Positions 23,278-35,270 are shown, numbered from the stretch's first letter. The stretch: DNA of 64,000 bases from Oreohelix idahoensis (GCA_024509875.1 JAMPIV010018971.1:522501-586500); one strand, 5' to 3'. Notes: generated by a model not told the origin, from the sequence alone. Translations and numbers: made by a program.

Positions 23278-23295
23278 TGTCGGATGGCGACGCCA
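23278..23295 (-). promoter_or_regulatory. Primer-binding-site candidate
   Basis: Minus strand reads TGGCGTCGCCATCCGACA, starting 2 nt inside the LTR end CTGTCACA. The first bases TGGCGTCG match the primer-binding site of the other copy (61584). Confidence 0.55.
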
Positions 23296-23297
23296 TT

Positions 23298-24967
23298 TGT
23301 GACAGGGGGGGGTTGCGAAGACGATGTGTGAAGAAGAATAAGGATTTGTGTGTAATGTTGTCGTCACTCTCTCTGGCCTACTTTCACACACGTTCCGCAG
23401 TCACAGAAAAATCTCTCTTGATGACAGGGGCTATCTCACCTTTTATTAATGAAAACCCTATCAGGTAGCACATGTTGATATACGTATGAACAATGTTGTC
23501 CACAAGTAATCACCATACTTTGAAGGTCAATTCGCTAAGCTACACCATTATACCTCCGCTATGTAGGTAACATCCAATTAATAAACAGCAACAGACTGCT
23601 GGATCTCTCTGTACCCAAATAAATTAATGAAACAAAATAAACTAAGCATCGTAACTAATATGTGGATTATGCAAAGTTACATCATCTACATTAATAATAC
23701 ATACAATATGTGATGACGTGTAATTAAATGCAAGTACATCACTTAAATGACCATGTGTGTGTGTGTGTGTGTGTGCTGTTCATGCAGAGTCTGTATGTAT
23801 GTGTAATCAACAATGTAGTAACATTATCTCAATCAACAACAATGCCTTCATACGCATATTAGATACTAGCTCCATCATCACGCGAGATAAAACTTAAATG
23901 AAGCTCTTCTATCTATGATGAAATATTCCACACAGCGCACTGGTCTAAATGACATCAATTTATCAGTATCTTGGAGGTCTAGCTGCTCTAAAGAAAAAAA
24001 GGAGATATATAATCTATTCTTACAGCTCTGTACTTAAATGTTTATAGGCATCAGGCTACTCACGCGAGCGGTAGAGGCGCTACGCTAAATTGCTTTTCTC
24101 TCACAATAATCAAACTGATGTAACATTTAAGAACCAGACTTACTCTACACGGCTCACAGCGAATCGGCAATAATTAACCATTATTTAACACTACACAACA
24201 AATAATAATTATAAATGTTAATAAATACACAGCGTGCACTTGTATACAGCGCAATGCGAGACTGAATTCCTCTTATAAATTCACTTTAGTACTTTACACA
24301 TTTAACACAGACACGTCGCTCACTGTTGAAAATAGCGATGAGATATACGTGAAATTACTCTGGGCTGTTTTAAATACACATCGTTAAATCGGCCCAGTGT
24401 CAGCGATGTTCTATCAAGCATATAGATAGACAAATCAGATCTTACAAAGCATTAACTTCCCTAAACCTGATAAGTGTAGCATGGAATTACTAAACCTAAA
24501 GTATTATAAAAATGTTACTTATATAATGCAAGCATACCTCTATGTCGTTAGTTCTCTTAGCTAACAGACGCAACTATGCCAGAAAAGCCCAAGGCCTCGA
24601 ATTGGTTATCGTACGAGGGCGCATTTTGCACAAGAAACGATCTGGCTAACTTCTCAGCTCTCTGACTGAAGCCTCTCACTGTTCAGTTTACAAAATCTGC
24701 GTCTCCATCACCATGTACTCACATGATGAGTCCGTTCAGTCAAACGTCAAAATGTCATGGGAAAACTCCACCCATATCCATCTCCAATCCACCACTTAGG
24801 GAGTTCTAGGGAGCAAATCTTGGAGTCCTATGCTCAGTTATGGAATGACATGAATCACATCTACTTGTTATGTCAAGAGTAATCTTTCCTATCGTCCACC
24901 ATAACGTGCCGCGTCGTAGGATCCGAATAGGTCCCGCCCACTAATGATTACATTTCCCACGATATCA
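23298..24967 (-). repeat. 5' LTR of pol-less element copy 2
   Basis: About 1670 bp, partner of 17959-19391 but some 240 bp longer because of dozens of short extra segments. On the minus strand it starts TGATATCGTGGG and ends CCCCTGTCACA. Confidence 0.78.
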
Positions 24968-25650
24968 CTTTATTGCCCTGTCTAGTAATCATTCACCCCC
25001 CCCCCCCCTATAACTTATAGAGATAAGTCACACCATCAACTCAACCCTTCCACCAGCCCCCCCCCACTGTCCCACTGTGGCGCGGGCGGAGGAAGCTCCC
25101 ATGTGTATTAGCAGATTAGTGAGCTCCCCTTGCGGGCATATTAGACCGACAACCGCGCCAGGACCTGTCTAGTCCACCTGTCAAGTGTTGAAAACTCTCG
25201 TCAACTACGCAGTGTCCACTTTGAAAACCAATTAACCATCTGTTTGAGTAACGCGCGTACACGAACATTCTATGTAGTAGATCAGGTGTCATAGGTGTAA
25301 TCGAACGATAACGAGGTTCAGTCTCATTCATCCTAAATCGCACGCATATACAAACAACAAATTACAAACAAACCACCACTTACATGTGGAGTCGTACGCA
25401 TACGTACATATACCTATTGCTATTGACCCCCCACCAAACGTTTGTTTATCAACACAATTGGTGTTTATGTGTATAGCCCCCCCCAGATCTGCGACTCACA
25501 CATCGGCCAAACTGTGCAGTACCCAAGCTGATCTGGGTCGGCCACCGTTTTGTCTGCAGCTACTATCACTTTTCAATGGAATGCTGGGGGCTATCTGCTC
25601 AGGTGGTGTAGTTCCTTCATCTGTGCGATTCCACGTTAATGCCAGGACAC
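24968..25650. other. Unassigned DNA with C homopolymers
   Basis: Contains several runs of 7-10 C (near 25000, 25060 and 25480). The 121-aa open frame at 25386-25751 resembles no family I know. Confidence 0.4.
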
Positions 25651-27660
25651 CAATCGTTATAGCCAGCAGGTTGAATTATCTCTATGGCGATTTGTGTGAA
25701 AAGCCTAACAATTCGATTACTGTCTGTAAAAAACAGAAAGACTATTACTAGTCTGGTGTGCTCCAGGATCACCGACACCACGCTATTAATCATTCCCTAT
25801 TCCCTCCTTAAAACAACTGGGCAAAACCAAAACAAACCAATAATATTAATAATATATAAACCACAATAATCAAAAAATATATAATAATAATAAACCGGAA
25901 TCCCGAAAAATGCAAACATTAAATAAAATAGAATAATTAAATCAATTATAATAATTATTTATAAAAAATTATAAAATTAATAAAAATAATTTAAGCAGTT
26001 TGGGTAGAAATAAAATTAAAAGTTTAAATATAAAAATTTATAAATATATAATCATAACACATAAATTTTAATCGTTTACCACTGTTAATGCACTCACATA
26101 CGGTTGTTCATTCTATTAAGGATACGAATCACTCAACACAAAAGACAAAACCAATAACAATCTAATTATGCTCACAGGGAAACATGGACACAGCAAAAGT
26201 AAAAATGCGGAGAGAAGAGGAGCTGTCATGGAAACTGAGTCATGAGAGAACGCAAAAATAAAGAATAAATCCGGCACTATTACACTGAAATCGCGAAAAA
26301 GAAAAAAAAAAAGCGATGATAAATGGACTGTCATGGAAAACACGATGCAAAATCGTAAAAAATAAACATAAAAAACACGTGTGTGTCCATAAAAAAAACC
26401 ATTTACACACAAAAGAAAAAACCAAAAAAAAAAAATAAAACACTTGTGGCCAATAAAACCAAAAGATCAGAACAAGGATGGAAATTTGTTCTCGGAACGC
26501 AAAAAAAAAAGTTGTACAACTAAAACAGAAGGCAAAGAAACCATTTTAAGCCACTCGTGGTCCAAAAAAAAAAAAAAAAAACTGAGGATGAGAGAGAAGA
26601 GGTAAAAATCGCGAAGAAATTCTTTCGAGCTGCTTCAAAAGACAGTGGATGACTAACCTAGAATGAAAATTCTCCATGCTCGAGATAAACAATGCTCAGA
26701 GTTGGAAAAGATAATTTCAAGCTAGATATGGGGTATAAACAGTCATCGGAGACTGGAGAAAGATACTCTCTCTCTGAACTACATCCGTAGAAAGCGATCT
26801 CCTTCTAGATCGCAAAGCAGTGAGCAGAATTCTGAATAAAAAACAATACTAACAATTAAAGTTCCCCCACAAGTGCGATAAAAATGCTACATTTTTTACA
26901 GATCTAAAAACCAATACAACAAATGAGCAGTCAGTGAGGTGTGTGTACTATAGCATAGTTAGGAGGAGCTCAAAACTAAAAACTATGTCCTGGGATTAAA
27001 AAGAGTCTCTGGAGGTCAGTAGCCAGAAAAATATATCGAAAGTGATCACGTACACCACTCTTACGTCGTGTTTAAAGAACAACTGAAAAAACTTAAAATC
27101 AAAAAAAATGCACAAATTTAGAACATGCCCAAAAATCATGCAAGTACACTCGAACACGCGTACAACGAATATGGGAGAAATGATCGCGATTTAACAACCT
27201 ACAAGCCAGAGAGAAAAAAGAATCAATAAAAGAATCCAGATATCAGGGGCCTAAAGCTACAGCAGTGAGAAACACAGAAAGAAAAACCTGATCGACTTGG
27301 AATACCCCTGGCTCAAAAATAAGGACACCTTGAAGACCATGCTAAAGAAGCATTCTGGATGACTCACGAGACTTGGAACACCAAGAGAAAGTATCAAAAA
27401 AAAATTGATGGACACAAGGAAGTCAAAGAGAAAATCTAAAAGAAAGAAAAAAAAAATGGATAACAAAACTTAAGAGATAAAAATAACAGCAGGATCAAAT
27501 CATAGAGAAATTTAGAGAATATGTGAACACCTCATAAAACAGAATCGATTTTTTTAAGAACAGGTGCTAGCAGACAAAAAAAAGTCGTCCTGGGAAGAAT
27601 TTGGAATAAAACTTTAATATAAAAACGATGCGCTTCTCGAAAAACCAGTAATGCCAACAA
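25650..27660. other. A-rich low-complexity region
   Basis: Long stretch rich in A homopolymers and A/T words, including runs of 10-18 A (for example about 26565-26581). No coding similarity seen. Composition differs from both flanks. It may be poorly polished sequence. Confidence 0.45.
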
Positions 27661-27679
27661 GGGTCATACGAAATATAGA

Positions 27680-28160
27680 CGGGGGTGTGGGGGGGGGTCT
27701 TGGAGGGGGGGGGGGGTTTTACTATAATGGCAGGGGGGGTGTGAGGCAAGACGTAGTCTTATTTTCCCTGCCACAACGGTCACACTTCGTGAGGGGTGGG
27801 GGAGGGGTGGGGGGCGGGGGTGAGATGGGTCCAGATGCTGGTGTGGGTGGGTTGGGGTTACTAGTGAATGGGTGGGTGGTAAGATATCAGGTTTGAGTGC
27901 GAGGTGGGGCGGGTAAAGAAGTCGAATGTAAGGAGTGACGAGGGGGGTGGGAGGACTTCGAGGGAAAATCAAATCATAGGGGGTCAGCCTATTAGATATT
28001 CTAGAGGAGTAGGTCATGGCGGGGGGGTAGGGGGGGTGGCGTTGTGCGGGGGGGGGCGGCGGGGGGGGGGGGGGGAGGGGGGGGAGGGGGGGGGGGGAGG
28101 GGGGGGGGGGGGGGGGGAGTGTGGGGGGGGGGGGGGGGGGGCAGGGGGGAGGGGGGCGAC
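27680..28160 (+). repeat. G-homopolymer-rich tract
   Basis: Almost pure G runs broken by single A, C or T, densest at 28019-28158. Poly-Gly and poly-Pro frames across it are products of the composition. It has strong G-quadruplex potential if real, but such tracts are also typical sequencing or assembly artefacts. Confidence 0.7.
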
Positions 28161-28740
28161 TATTCAAAAATTCGCTCCGATGGGGTAACGATTCAAACCC
28201 ATGGTCGATCACTCATCATGATAACTGGTACGGGTAAATAACAACAAATCGATCAACTATGATTACGAGGTAACAGGAGTGCTATCCTTCCGGAACGTCC
28301 TGTGGGGTAAGATAGCAATCACAACGGCCGCTTGCCCACTCAATAAAATAATCAATACAGTGGCACAACTGCTGAGGGTACTCCATCACAGGTTGCAGTG
28401 TCCTGGACGATATATATCCCATTTACCAATTGAAAGATAATATATCCGCAATAATAATACGCTCAGTAACTATACACGTCCAAAACTCCAAAACGTGGCC
28501 CTGGGCCCGCAGTCACAAGGTATCACAAAAAATTTACGTCTCAATCACAGGTAGGACTTGGCTGTAAGCGCAGGAGTTGGTTAACAGATGTTATCCTTAC
28601 ATACCATATGTGTGTGGCAAAGCAGTCAACAGACAATGCGTAAGGCGGATATGAAGTATGATGATGTCACGGTGTGTAGATTTATAATACAATAATCCAC
28701 CACAATGCCATATTATTGATATTAAATCGGCCGCCAGCCC
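28161..28740. other. Unassigned DNA
   Basis: No gene or repeat recognised; base composition returns to normal between two odd stretches. Confidence 0.35.
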
Positions 28741-29640
28741 GTCCGGACCGCAATTTTTATAAACGGGTCCGGAACCTCCTTACGTCCATTATGTATCGAC
28801 TTGTTATTTTTTTATTATAATATTTTTTTTATTATTAATATTAACACACTCCCTTTAATACGGGCTAACACCATGGACGGAGCTGAACCACTTCGGTTCT
28901 GTTCAAGTCAACGAACCCGGATATCCCAAAGCCTTAGTTTTACACCGATTTAACTTCATAGAACATTACCGACTATTTCTATTCGTGTTATTTTGTTAAA
29001 CGTAGACGGATGGTTAAACTCTAATTTATATATACGGGCCCCCTAATCTCAATTTATAGGGTAAATAAATTCATATTTTTTATTTTTTCTTAAACGTAAA
29101 CATTAATCAAACTGGTAAATAACCTATTACAAATTTAATTCATTACCGAAATACGGAGTTCACCTTAACCATGAATAATGGTACTTGACGTACGAAATTT
29201 TGTCCACGGTAAATAAAAATTACAATAACCCTAAAACCCAACAAACCCAACGACCCACAACAACATAACAAACGACAACCTTAAACCAAAAATCGAAGCT
29301 AAATATAATATATATTTTTACCACCTCCTTAATCCTGTCATCGTTAGCTGTACTTATAAACACTAAATACAATTCTATTAGTAACCTATTTATACTTTTA
29401 TAAATATTTTTTACAACCAAAAGTTGCACGTCCCTCAGTTTTAACCATTATTAATAATTTCTTAAACCAAAAACACATTTAAAACAAAAAAACCTTAACA
29501 AATAACCACGATAACGCCGACAGGACCGGCCCACACCCAACACGTCAACGTCGCTTACAACCACGACTCGAGAATCAATATAAACCAAGCCATACAAAGC
29601 ATAATACATAATTAAAAACAATTATCCCTAGAATTCCATA
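28740..29640. other. G-poor, CpG-retaining stretch of unusual composition
   Basis: On the + strand G is scarce and, where present, mostly follows C. In 29461-29580 I count nine CpG, three GpC and no TpG. No coding or element similarity found. See findings. Confidence 0.5.
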
Positions 29641-30038
29641 CACACTGCTAAGACTAATCTGACATTATACAGTTAATGAATGCATAAGGCAGTGATGGAA
29701 ATCGATCTTGCAGGTGCAATATAAAGATTCCCAAAGGCAATTAACACAATTTAAAATCAGGTCCTACTGGACACATTCCATGCATACTGGTCAAACGACA
29801 CAAGCAGACTCCCGGTTAGAAACGCTAGTCTGTCCCAAATCAAAACTCACGTCTGCTGCACATTTTTGCAAAAATCAAGACGTCACTTCCTGAAACCAAC
29901 GACAACCTTCCGTAAACAATAAACCAGGAAGTAATCGTTTGCAATCCATGTTATGATATTTAAACATAACAATAACCCTAGATATTTCTTTGGCCAACAA
30001 TTACTAATACCAAGAAGAAAGTAAACGCAACATATATA
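29641..30038. other. Unassigned DNA
   Basis: Nothing recognised before the mariner-like element. Confidence 0.35.
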
Positions 30039-30040
30039 TA

Positions 30041-30623
30041 CTACTGGACAAAAGTTAAGGGCCGCCATTCAGTTTAGACAAGGTTTATATAATTATTCGT
30101 GAGCAGGGTCGATTTTCCAAATGTCCGGTAGCTTGAAATCTCTCAAGAAGTCTCTGAATGGTAGAGTGGGACACTGCTAAACGTCTTGCAACATGACGAA
30201 CAGATTGACCATCCTGAATCCATGCCATGGCTCGACCACGGTCTACAGTGCTGAGACTTCTCCTTGGTGGCATGGCTAATGCAGTGATCATTTCGACCAC
30301 TTGTCATACTGATTTATTGCATACCAACGGTGAACACTCTTTACCGATGATCATTTTCCTCGTGCATTCAAATTCAACTCACTTTTTCACCTTTTGAACT
30401 AGTGGGGCGTGTTGCAAAAATCAACAATGGCAATTTTCACGTGCGGGTTAAAGTGACCCAGTTTTTGGACATTTAAAAAAAAATTTACCCAGTGCACACA
30501 GAAATGTATACACATTTCTCTGAGCTCAGTTTTAATGACATTTTCACTTATCTTTACAGTTTGCCAACCAATTATATAAACCTTGTCTAAAGTGAATGGC
30601 GGCCCTTAACTTTTGTCCAGTAG
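30041..30623 (-). mobile_element. Tc1/mariner-type deletion derivative with 54-bp terminal inverted repeats
   Basis: 30041-30094 and 30570-30623 are inverted copies of each other with one mismatch in 54 bp. The outer ends read CTACTGGACAAAAGTTAAGG, and TA dinucleotides (30039-30040, 30624-30625) form the expected target duplication. The 583-bp element holds only the start of a transposase gene on the minus strand, so it is non-autonomous. Both ends appear intact and could be mobilised by a full-length relative. Confidence 0.92.
30085..30300 (-). pseudogene. Tc1-like transposase, N-terminal helix-turn-helix only
   Basis: 71-aa open frame whose middle, 'GRAMAWIQDGQSVRHVARRL' followed by 'AVSHSTIQRLLERFQATG', is the first paired-type helix-turn-helix of Tc1-like transposases, which binds the inverted repeats. 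The second DNA-binding half and the whole DDE catalytic domain are missing; the sequence leaves the family soon after 'GHLENRPCSR'. Confidence 0.85.
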
Positions 30624-30639
30624 TATACTTATATATCTT

Positions 30640-31040
30640 TTTCTTCCTCACTCGTTTTAGCGCCCGCTTACCCTTAGCAACCAGGGCAGTCGCCGTGGTC
30701 GCCATGCCCTAAGGCCGGTCATGCGGCTGAATTAGTAAATAAATATTAGACAAACATAAAGGTATATTTTCAGGCACTCGTAAGAAATAAAGAAGTAGAA
30801 AACTAGACAACAGAAAAACAACAGACGTGAGTGGCTTACCCATGACTCGAACCCAGGACCTTCCGTGCGACAACCCCGCCTAGCTATGCAAGCGAATCAC
30901 ACTATCCTCCCTGCCATCTAGGCATCACCAAAAATGATGCTTCGATGACGGCTCATTAGTGCGACCCGCAACACATAACACCGGCAGTTTACCATGACCA
31001 GTCCAGCCTATTAATGACGCAATCACTTCTGTTGTTCCCC
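30640..31040 (-). mobile_element. Possible tRNA-derived SINE fragment
   Basis: At about 30835-30935 the minus strand shows a B-box-like 'GGGTTCGAGTCATGG' preceded by a plausible tRNA-like arm ('GATGGCAGGGAGGATAGTG'). It differs from family S. The remaining part is unassigned. Confidence 0.35.
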
Positions 31041-31048
31041 TATTATAC

Positions 31049-31193
31049 AGTATAGGTCAGACTACACAAGACAAAGACCTTAATACTGTGTCTAGTAAAT
31101 GATAGAAGACTAAGTACAGTAAGTACAGGACAGAGGGTAGGTTTTGGTATTGTATAAACATGTTAAAAAAAAAAGTGGCTGAATGAGTAGTGT
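31049..31193 (+). repeat. 145-bp direct repeat, copy 1
   Basis: Nearly identical to 31932-32077. Starts 'agtataggtcagactacac' and ends 'gtggctgaatgagtagtgt'. It encloses 738 bp together with its partner. Confidence 0.85.
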
Positions 31194-31931
31194 ATGTTAC
31201 GACATAGACTTTTGCTAAATTTTATATTGGTCACACTGGAGAGCAACAACACTGGTTCGTCTCTTGTAGAAACCGGCTCGGCCAGTTTTCGATTAGAATG
31301 AAAGCCGGAAGGGACCTTTTGGGCGCAAGAGTGTTCTTGCGATGTCCGCCGGCCGATGAGGTCGTAGATGGTTTTTGTCAGCAGTTTGCTGGGGAATTAT
31401 TTGGATGCCAATTGTTGTTCAGTGCTTGCCGATTGTCATACGTTCAGGAATAGTTGATGGGTGCTAGATTGTGCTTAGAAAACTCTAGTGATTTATTCCC
31501 TTCCTGATTATTAATGGTGATACGTTGGTTGCTATTGTGTATTGCTTTAACCTAGTATTAGGTGCCGCCTCTGAGCGATAGTTCAGTGCCTTCACTGATG
31601 AGTTTATGTCGGTAACCATTTTGGTTCTCATGACGGATATGTGGCAGTTTTCAGTGCATTGTGCTGTGCCTTTGTGCTATTAAGAGAGTTGGTATTATTA
31701 TCGCAAGTAAGTTGGCTTATGTATTCATTATCTTATGTATTGCAGTTTCATGCATAGTGATTGCTGTGTGTACTTCTCATTAAAGGGATATTACTGTATT
31801 TGAGGCGTTATTGTATTACTCATGTCAGCTATTGTGTGCTGTGGTACTATTTTGTAGACAATGAGCCGTGAGTTAAATCCACGGTACAAATAGGGTTAAA
31901 TCCAACAGCATCTATAGATTGTTGTTCTGAC
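31194..31931. other. Unassigned segment between 145-bp direct repeats
   Basis: No open frame of note. May be part of a tandem duplication or an uncharacterised small element. Confidence 0.4.
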
Positions 31932-32077
31932 AAGTATAGATCAGACTACACAAGACAAAGACCTTAATACTGTCTCTAGTAAATGATAGAAGACTAAGTA
32001 CAGTAAGTACAGGACAGAGGGTAGGTTTTGGTATTGTATAAACATGTTTAAAAAAAAAGTGGCTGAATGAGTAGTGT
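31932..32077 (+). repeat. 145-bp direct repeat, copy 2
   Basis: Partner of 31049-31193 with only a few differences. The ends lack the TG/CA of LTRs. Confidence 0.85.
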
Positions 32078-33747
32078 CGCGGTTGATGCATTAAAGGCAT
32101 GTGAGAAAATAAAGTGGTTTTGGCATATAATTAATAAAGCATATGAAAAGAAAGAAACAGTACAGAAACAAACTGACAAAGAGTTATTGCTGTGTCCTTA
32201 AAGGAAGAAAAAAAGAAAACATAGAATTGTAAGAGGAATGTAAGTGTCTGTGTGATGTTTTTACTTTCTTAGAAATGTAAGAAAGAAGTGTTTGGGAAAA
32301 TTATAGGAAAAGTGACCAAACGTAAAACTAGCTCTACGCAAAAAGTACTTTTCCTATTCGGGGAAAACATAGAAAGACAAAAGTTTTAATATTTTAGATT
32401 TGCATTGTAGCGAACTTAGACATAAAATTTGTTTTCATGCTCAGCGCAATTGTGGGAACTCTGAAAATGATTAAATGTGGAAATGCACCTTTCGAAAAAA
32501 CAAAAATGTATAGACTATATAAATTTTCAAACGCTGGTCTTTCCAGCAGTTTAATAAAAAATGTGTGAGATGTTGTGTATGTTCTCTCAATATGTCAAGA
32601 TATGATAGGAAGCTCTGTAACAGAGCGTTACGACATGATGCAATCTGATCATCAGAAGTGGTCCTCCCGTCGCATACATCATTTTTACTCTCCAATAGGG
32701 AGGGAGCGGGGGAACGGGCCCAATTGGGTTAGGGCTCCCAAGTGTCAGCCTCCTGTTGTGTTTTCCAGCCTGCGCTAGGACTTGATTCTACTCAACCTTG
32801 GTTGCGACTTTCAACTTCACTCCTGGTCTTATACAAGCTGTCAGCTTGAGGAAATTGTGAAAGTAACCATTATGCTGTATATAAATTACTGTATTGAATT
32901 CCATGGCCTGTTGCGACTGCTCCACAGCCAACATGACGCCTTCTCGGCAGTCTCACCGGGCCTCTTAAGTGCACGTGTTCTTAACTTCCATTTACACCCA
33001 ATAGTTTCAGCAGATCATACACTGAGGCAGCCACCAGACCTCTTGACATACCTCTACAGTTATGACGTTTGCTGTGAACCCGTAATGTGTTACACCAGCA
33101 TTAAAGACTGACATAATATGAATAAGGCAATCTATAATGTGACGTGGTAGTGTATGGAGAAAGGAAGAGAGAGGGGGAAAGGATATATCTGAGCTGGTAA
33201 TAATATATAGACACACGCTAAGCTATCACTACCACTTCCAGCAATAAAGAACACAAAACAGGTTCACAATTTATGTTATATATGTACTCTCATTTCTACT
33301 AATACAATATTGTGAATAACGTAGTTTAACATACGAAGTTTCAATCATTAATGTGATACACTATGGCTGAATACAATAATCATAGAAGAATATAACACCG
33401 GCTGGTTGCGATGTCAAATCAGTCGTGACTAGTCTACAACGTACAGTAGAAATACGACACGCCCATCAAAATGACCAACAAGCTACATGAAATAATAATC
33501 TGCGACACAGGACACCATTTACTAACTAGACACGAATATTCTCAGTCTCATGCTGAATAATAAACAACCATGGATTAGGTGAAAATGACTATTAACTCCC
33601 TCTCAGAATAAATATGTCCGAAATCAACAATTGCCGGTCTCATCACCCTTCAACCACTAATCTCAATATCCTAATGCCTCTTTCACATACCCAATCATCA
33701 AACCTCTTTCCAGTCACATGACTTAGCCATATCCTGAGGTATTAACT
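32078..33747. other. Unassigned DNA
   Basis: The open frames are short (109 aa at most), without domains I recognise. Ordinary AT-rich sequence. Confidence 0.4.
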
Positions 33748-34240
33748 ACGCTGGGGGTCGGAGTGACTAAGAGGTATGGCGTCCGCCGCGAATTCTAGAA
33801 GTACCGGGTTCGATTCCCAATAGAGGGAATATAATTTTATGGGATTTTTTTTTCAGAACTAGTGGTCCTAACGATGTCATACTCCTACATCACCCCCGGT
33901 CTCCTGGGTAGTGAGATCGGATACCTAACCTTCTCGGATAAGGGCGAACAAATAAAAGGTCCTGTGTGCAAGTTGCGCACGTTAAAAATCCCACGGCAGT
34001 TGGAAATCGTATAGAATAGACCATACTGCCGCTGCCCTGGCAAAATGCAAAAGTTAGAAGCCTACCCACCACAAAAATATTTATGGAATGTTCGATTCCT
34101 GTATACACACATTTGGGATTTCCGCTGGTACTACGTAGTTCGTGCACTGTGCTGCAATCCTCCTTGTGTGTGATCTAAGGGAGGAGAATCGGAGCACTGA
34201 TGAAGTTGTCCGTGTGCAATGAAGATAGTCCTTAAAAAAC
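33748..34240 (+). mobile_element. Possible second tRNA-SINE family
   Basis: The head (33752-33825) has a B-box-like 'CCGGGTTCGATTCCC' and an A-box-like 'GGAGTGACTAAGAGG'. It is followed by a body with 'TGTGTGCAAGTTGCGCACG' and 'TTAAAAATCCCACGGCAGTT', and ends in an A-rich tail (aaaaaacaaaacaaaac) at about 34225-34245. The acceptor region is not tRNA-like, so it is probably a SINE rather than a tRNA gene. Confidence 0.5.
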
Positions 34241-34687
34241 AAAACAAAACCAAAAATAACTACGCTCTCAAAAATTGTTTCATGCCAAAAATAACCTTTC
34301 TGCACTTTACTGACATTCGTTCCTCACATATCAACATTTCTCTGATACGATACATGCCCCCTCCAGAGCACATGTACTCAACTAAAATTGACAATTGTTA
34401 CCTTATAGACACTCTGCCGTGTGTAGCACCTGGGATCAATGATGAGACGAGGAAAGACCAGACTGGTGCTCCATCAAACAGGTGGCACGTGGCGACTAAT
34501 ATAAGGTTGTGCATGAGTCCGGCCACACTCAACACGTAGCGAAAGTTGCTACATACACCACCTTAGCAAGAGCGCGTGACTGCTTGTTGCAGGCTTCCTG
34601 CAAGGGAGCCAACCACAGTGGTGGTTCCATGGTTGATAAGGAGCGAAAAGAAAAAATAATGATGATGATTATGATATGATAATAGGC
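34241..34687. other. Unassigned DNA
   Basis: No recognisable gene or element. Confidence 0.35.
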
Positions 34688-34900
34688 ACAGTGGCGTACT
34701 AAGGGGGGTGCGAGGGGGCGGTCCGTCCTGGGTGACAGACAGGAAGGTGGTGCCATCGGTCACTATTTATATAGTACTTAATGTTAAAAATTTACTTACT
34801 GGTGTATTTCTTTTTTTGGCGAATGGGGGTGTCATATGTGACATCTGCCCCGGGTGCCAAGTACATGAGAGGCGCCTCTGAATAGGCACTCGTTCCAACG
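34688..34900. mobile_element. hAT-like repeat fragment
   Basis: Begins CAGTGGCGTACTAAGG, the kind of end seen in hAT-derived repeats, followed by G-rich sequence. A clear matching inverted end was not found. Confidence 0.3.
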
Positions 34901-34944
34901 AAAGTAACGGTAGACCGAGAAAATTAGGCAATAACATACTAAGA

Positions 34945-35151
34945 CAGATGTTTTCAAACTGTGCGTCGCGGCTCCCAGGGGCGTCGCGTCCCTCGGCTAA
35001 GGGCGTCGCGGTGGCTTAGGAAAAGTGTTGGGCTCGATATTATGAGCCGAGGTCCATCAATAAATATAGATCTTCGTAGTATAGAGAGGAGCCGCGGTGA
35101 TTTATGCACAGGTCAAGGCAGCCGCAAACCAAATAAGTTTGAAAACCTCTG
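34945..35151. mobile_element. hAT-type MITE
   Basis: 207-bp element. The left end CAGATGTTTTCAAACT and the right end (reverse complement CAGAGGTTTTCAAACT) are inverted repeats with two mismatches in 16. Flanking 8-mers TACTAAGA (34937-34944) and GACTTAGA (35152-35159) agree at six of eight bases, as expected for a worn hAT target duplication. The interior ('GTGCGTCGCGGCTCCCAGGG') resembles known hAT-derived short elements. No transposase inside. Confidence 0.75.
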
Positions 35152-35270
35152 GACTTAGATATACGAGTATTAGAAAAAAGACACTCAGGAAAATTCGATC
35201 CAGTTTCATCAATGTGGTGGCATCGCCTCGCTCGGGGAAATAAATGTGTTAAATATAACGATCCACTTAA

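Larger units (their letters stand above)
17959..24967 (-). mobile_element. Pol-less LTR retrotransposon with LIN28-like gag (copy 2)
   Basis: Two direct repeats, 17959-19391 and 23298-24967, bound an internal region of about 3.9 kb whose coding direction is minus. On that strand the LTRs start TGATATCGTGGG and end CTGTCACA. Next to the 5' LTR comes AA and then TGGCGTCGCCATCCG, a primer-binding-site-like sequence. The internal region holds a degraded gag homologous to that of the element at 60943-63870, interrupted by a LINE fragment, and no trace of protease, RT or integrase. The LTRs are unrelated to the 639-bp LTRs of the other copy apart from similar last bases. No clean target duplication was found. 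The two LTRs differ by many short indels, so the element is old or the sequence is imperfect. Confidence 0.78.

Noticed and set aside
27664..28212. Proline-rich and glycine-rich frames
   Set aside because: Produced by the G-homopolymer tract on either strand.
31049..32077. Short LTR retrotransposon (TRIM)
   Set aside because: The direct repeats lack TG/CA ends, and no primer site or purine tract is visible inside.
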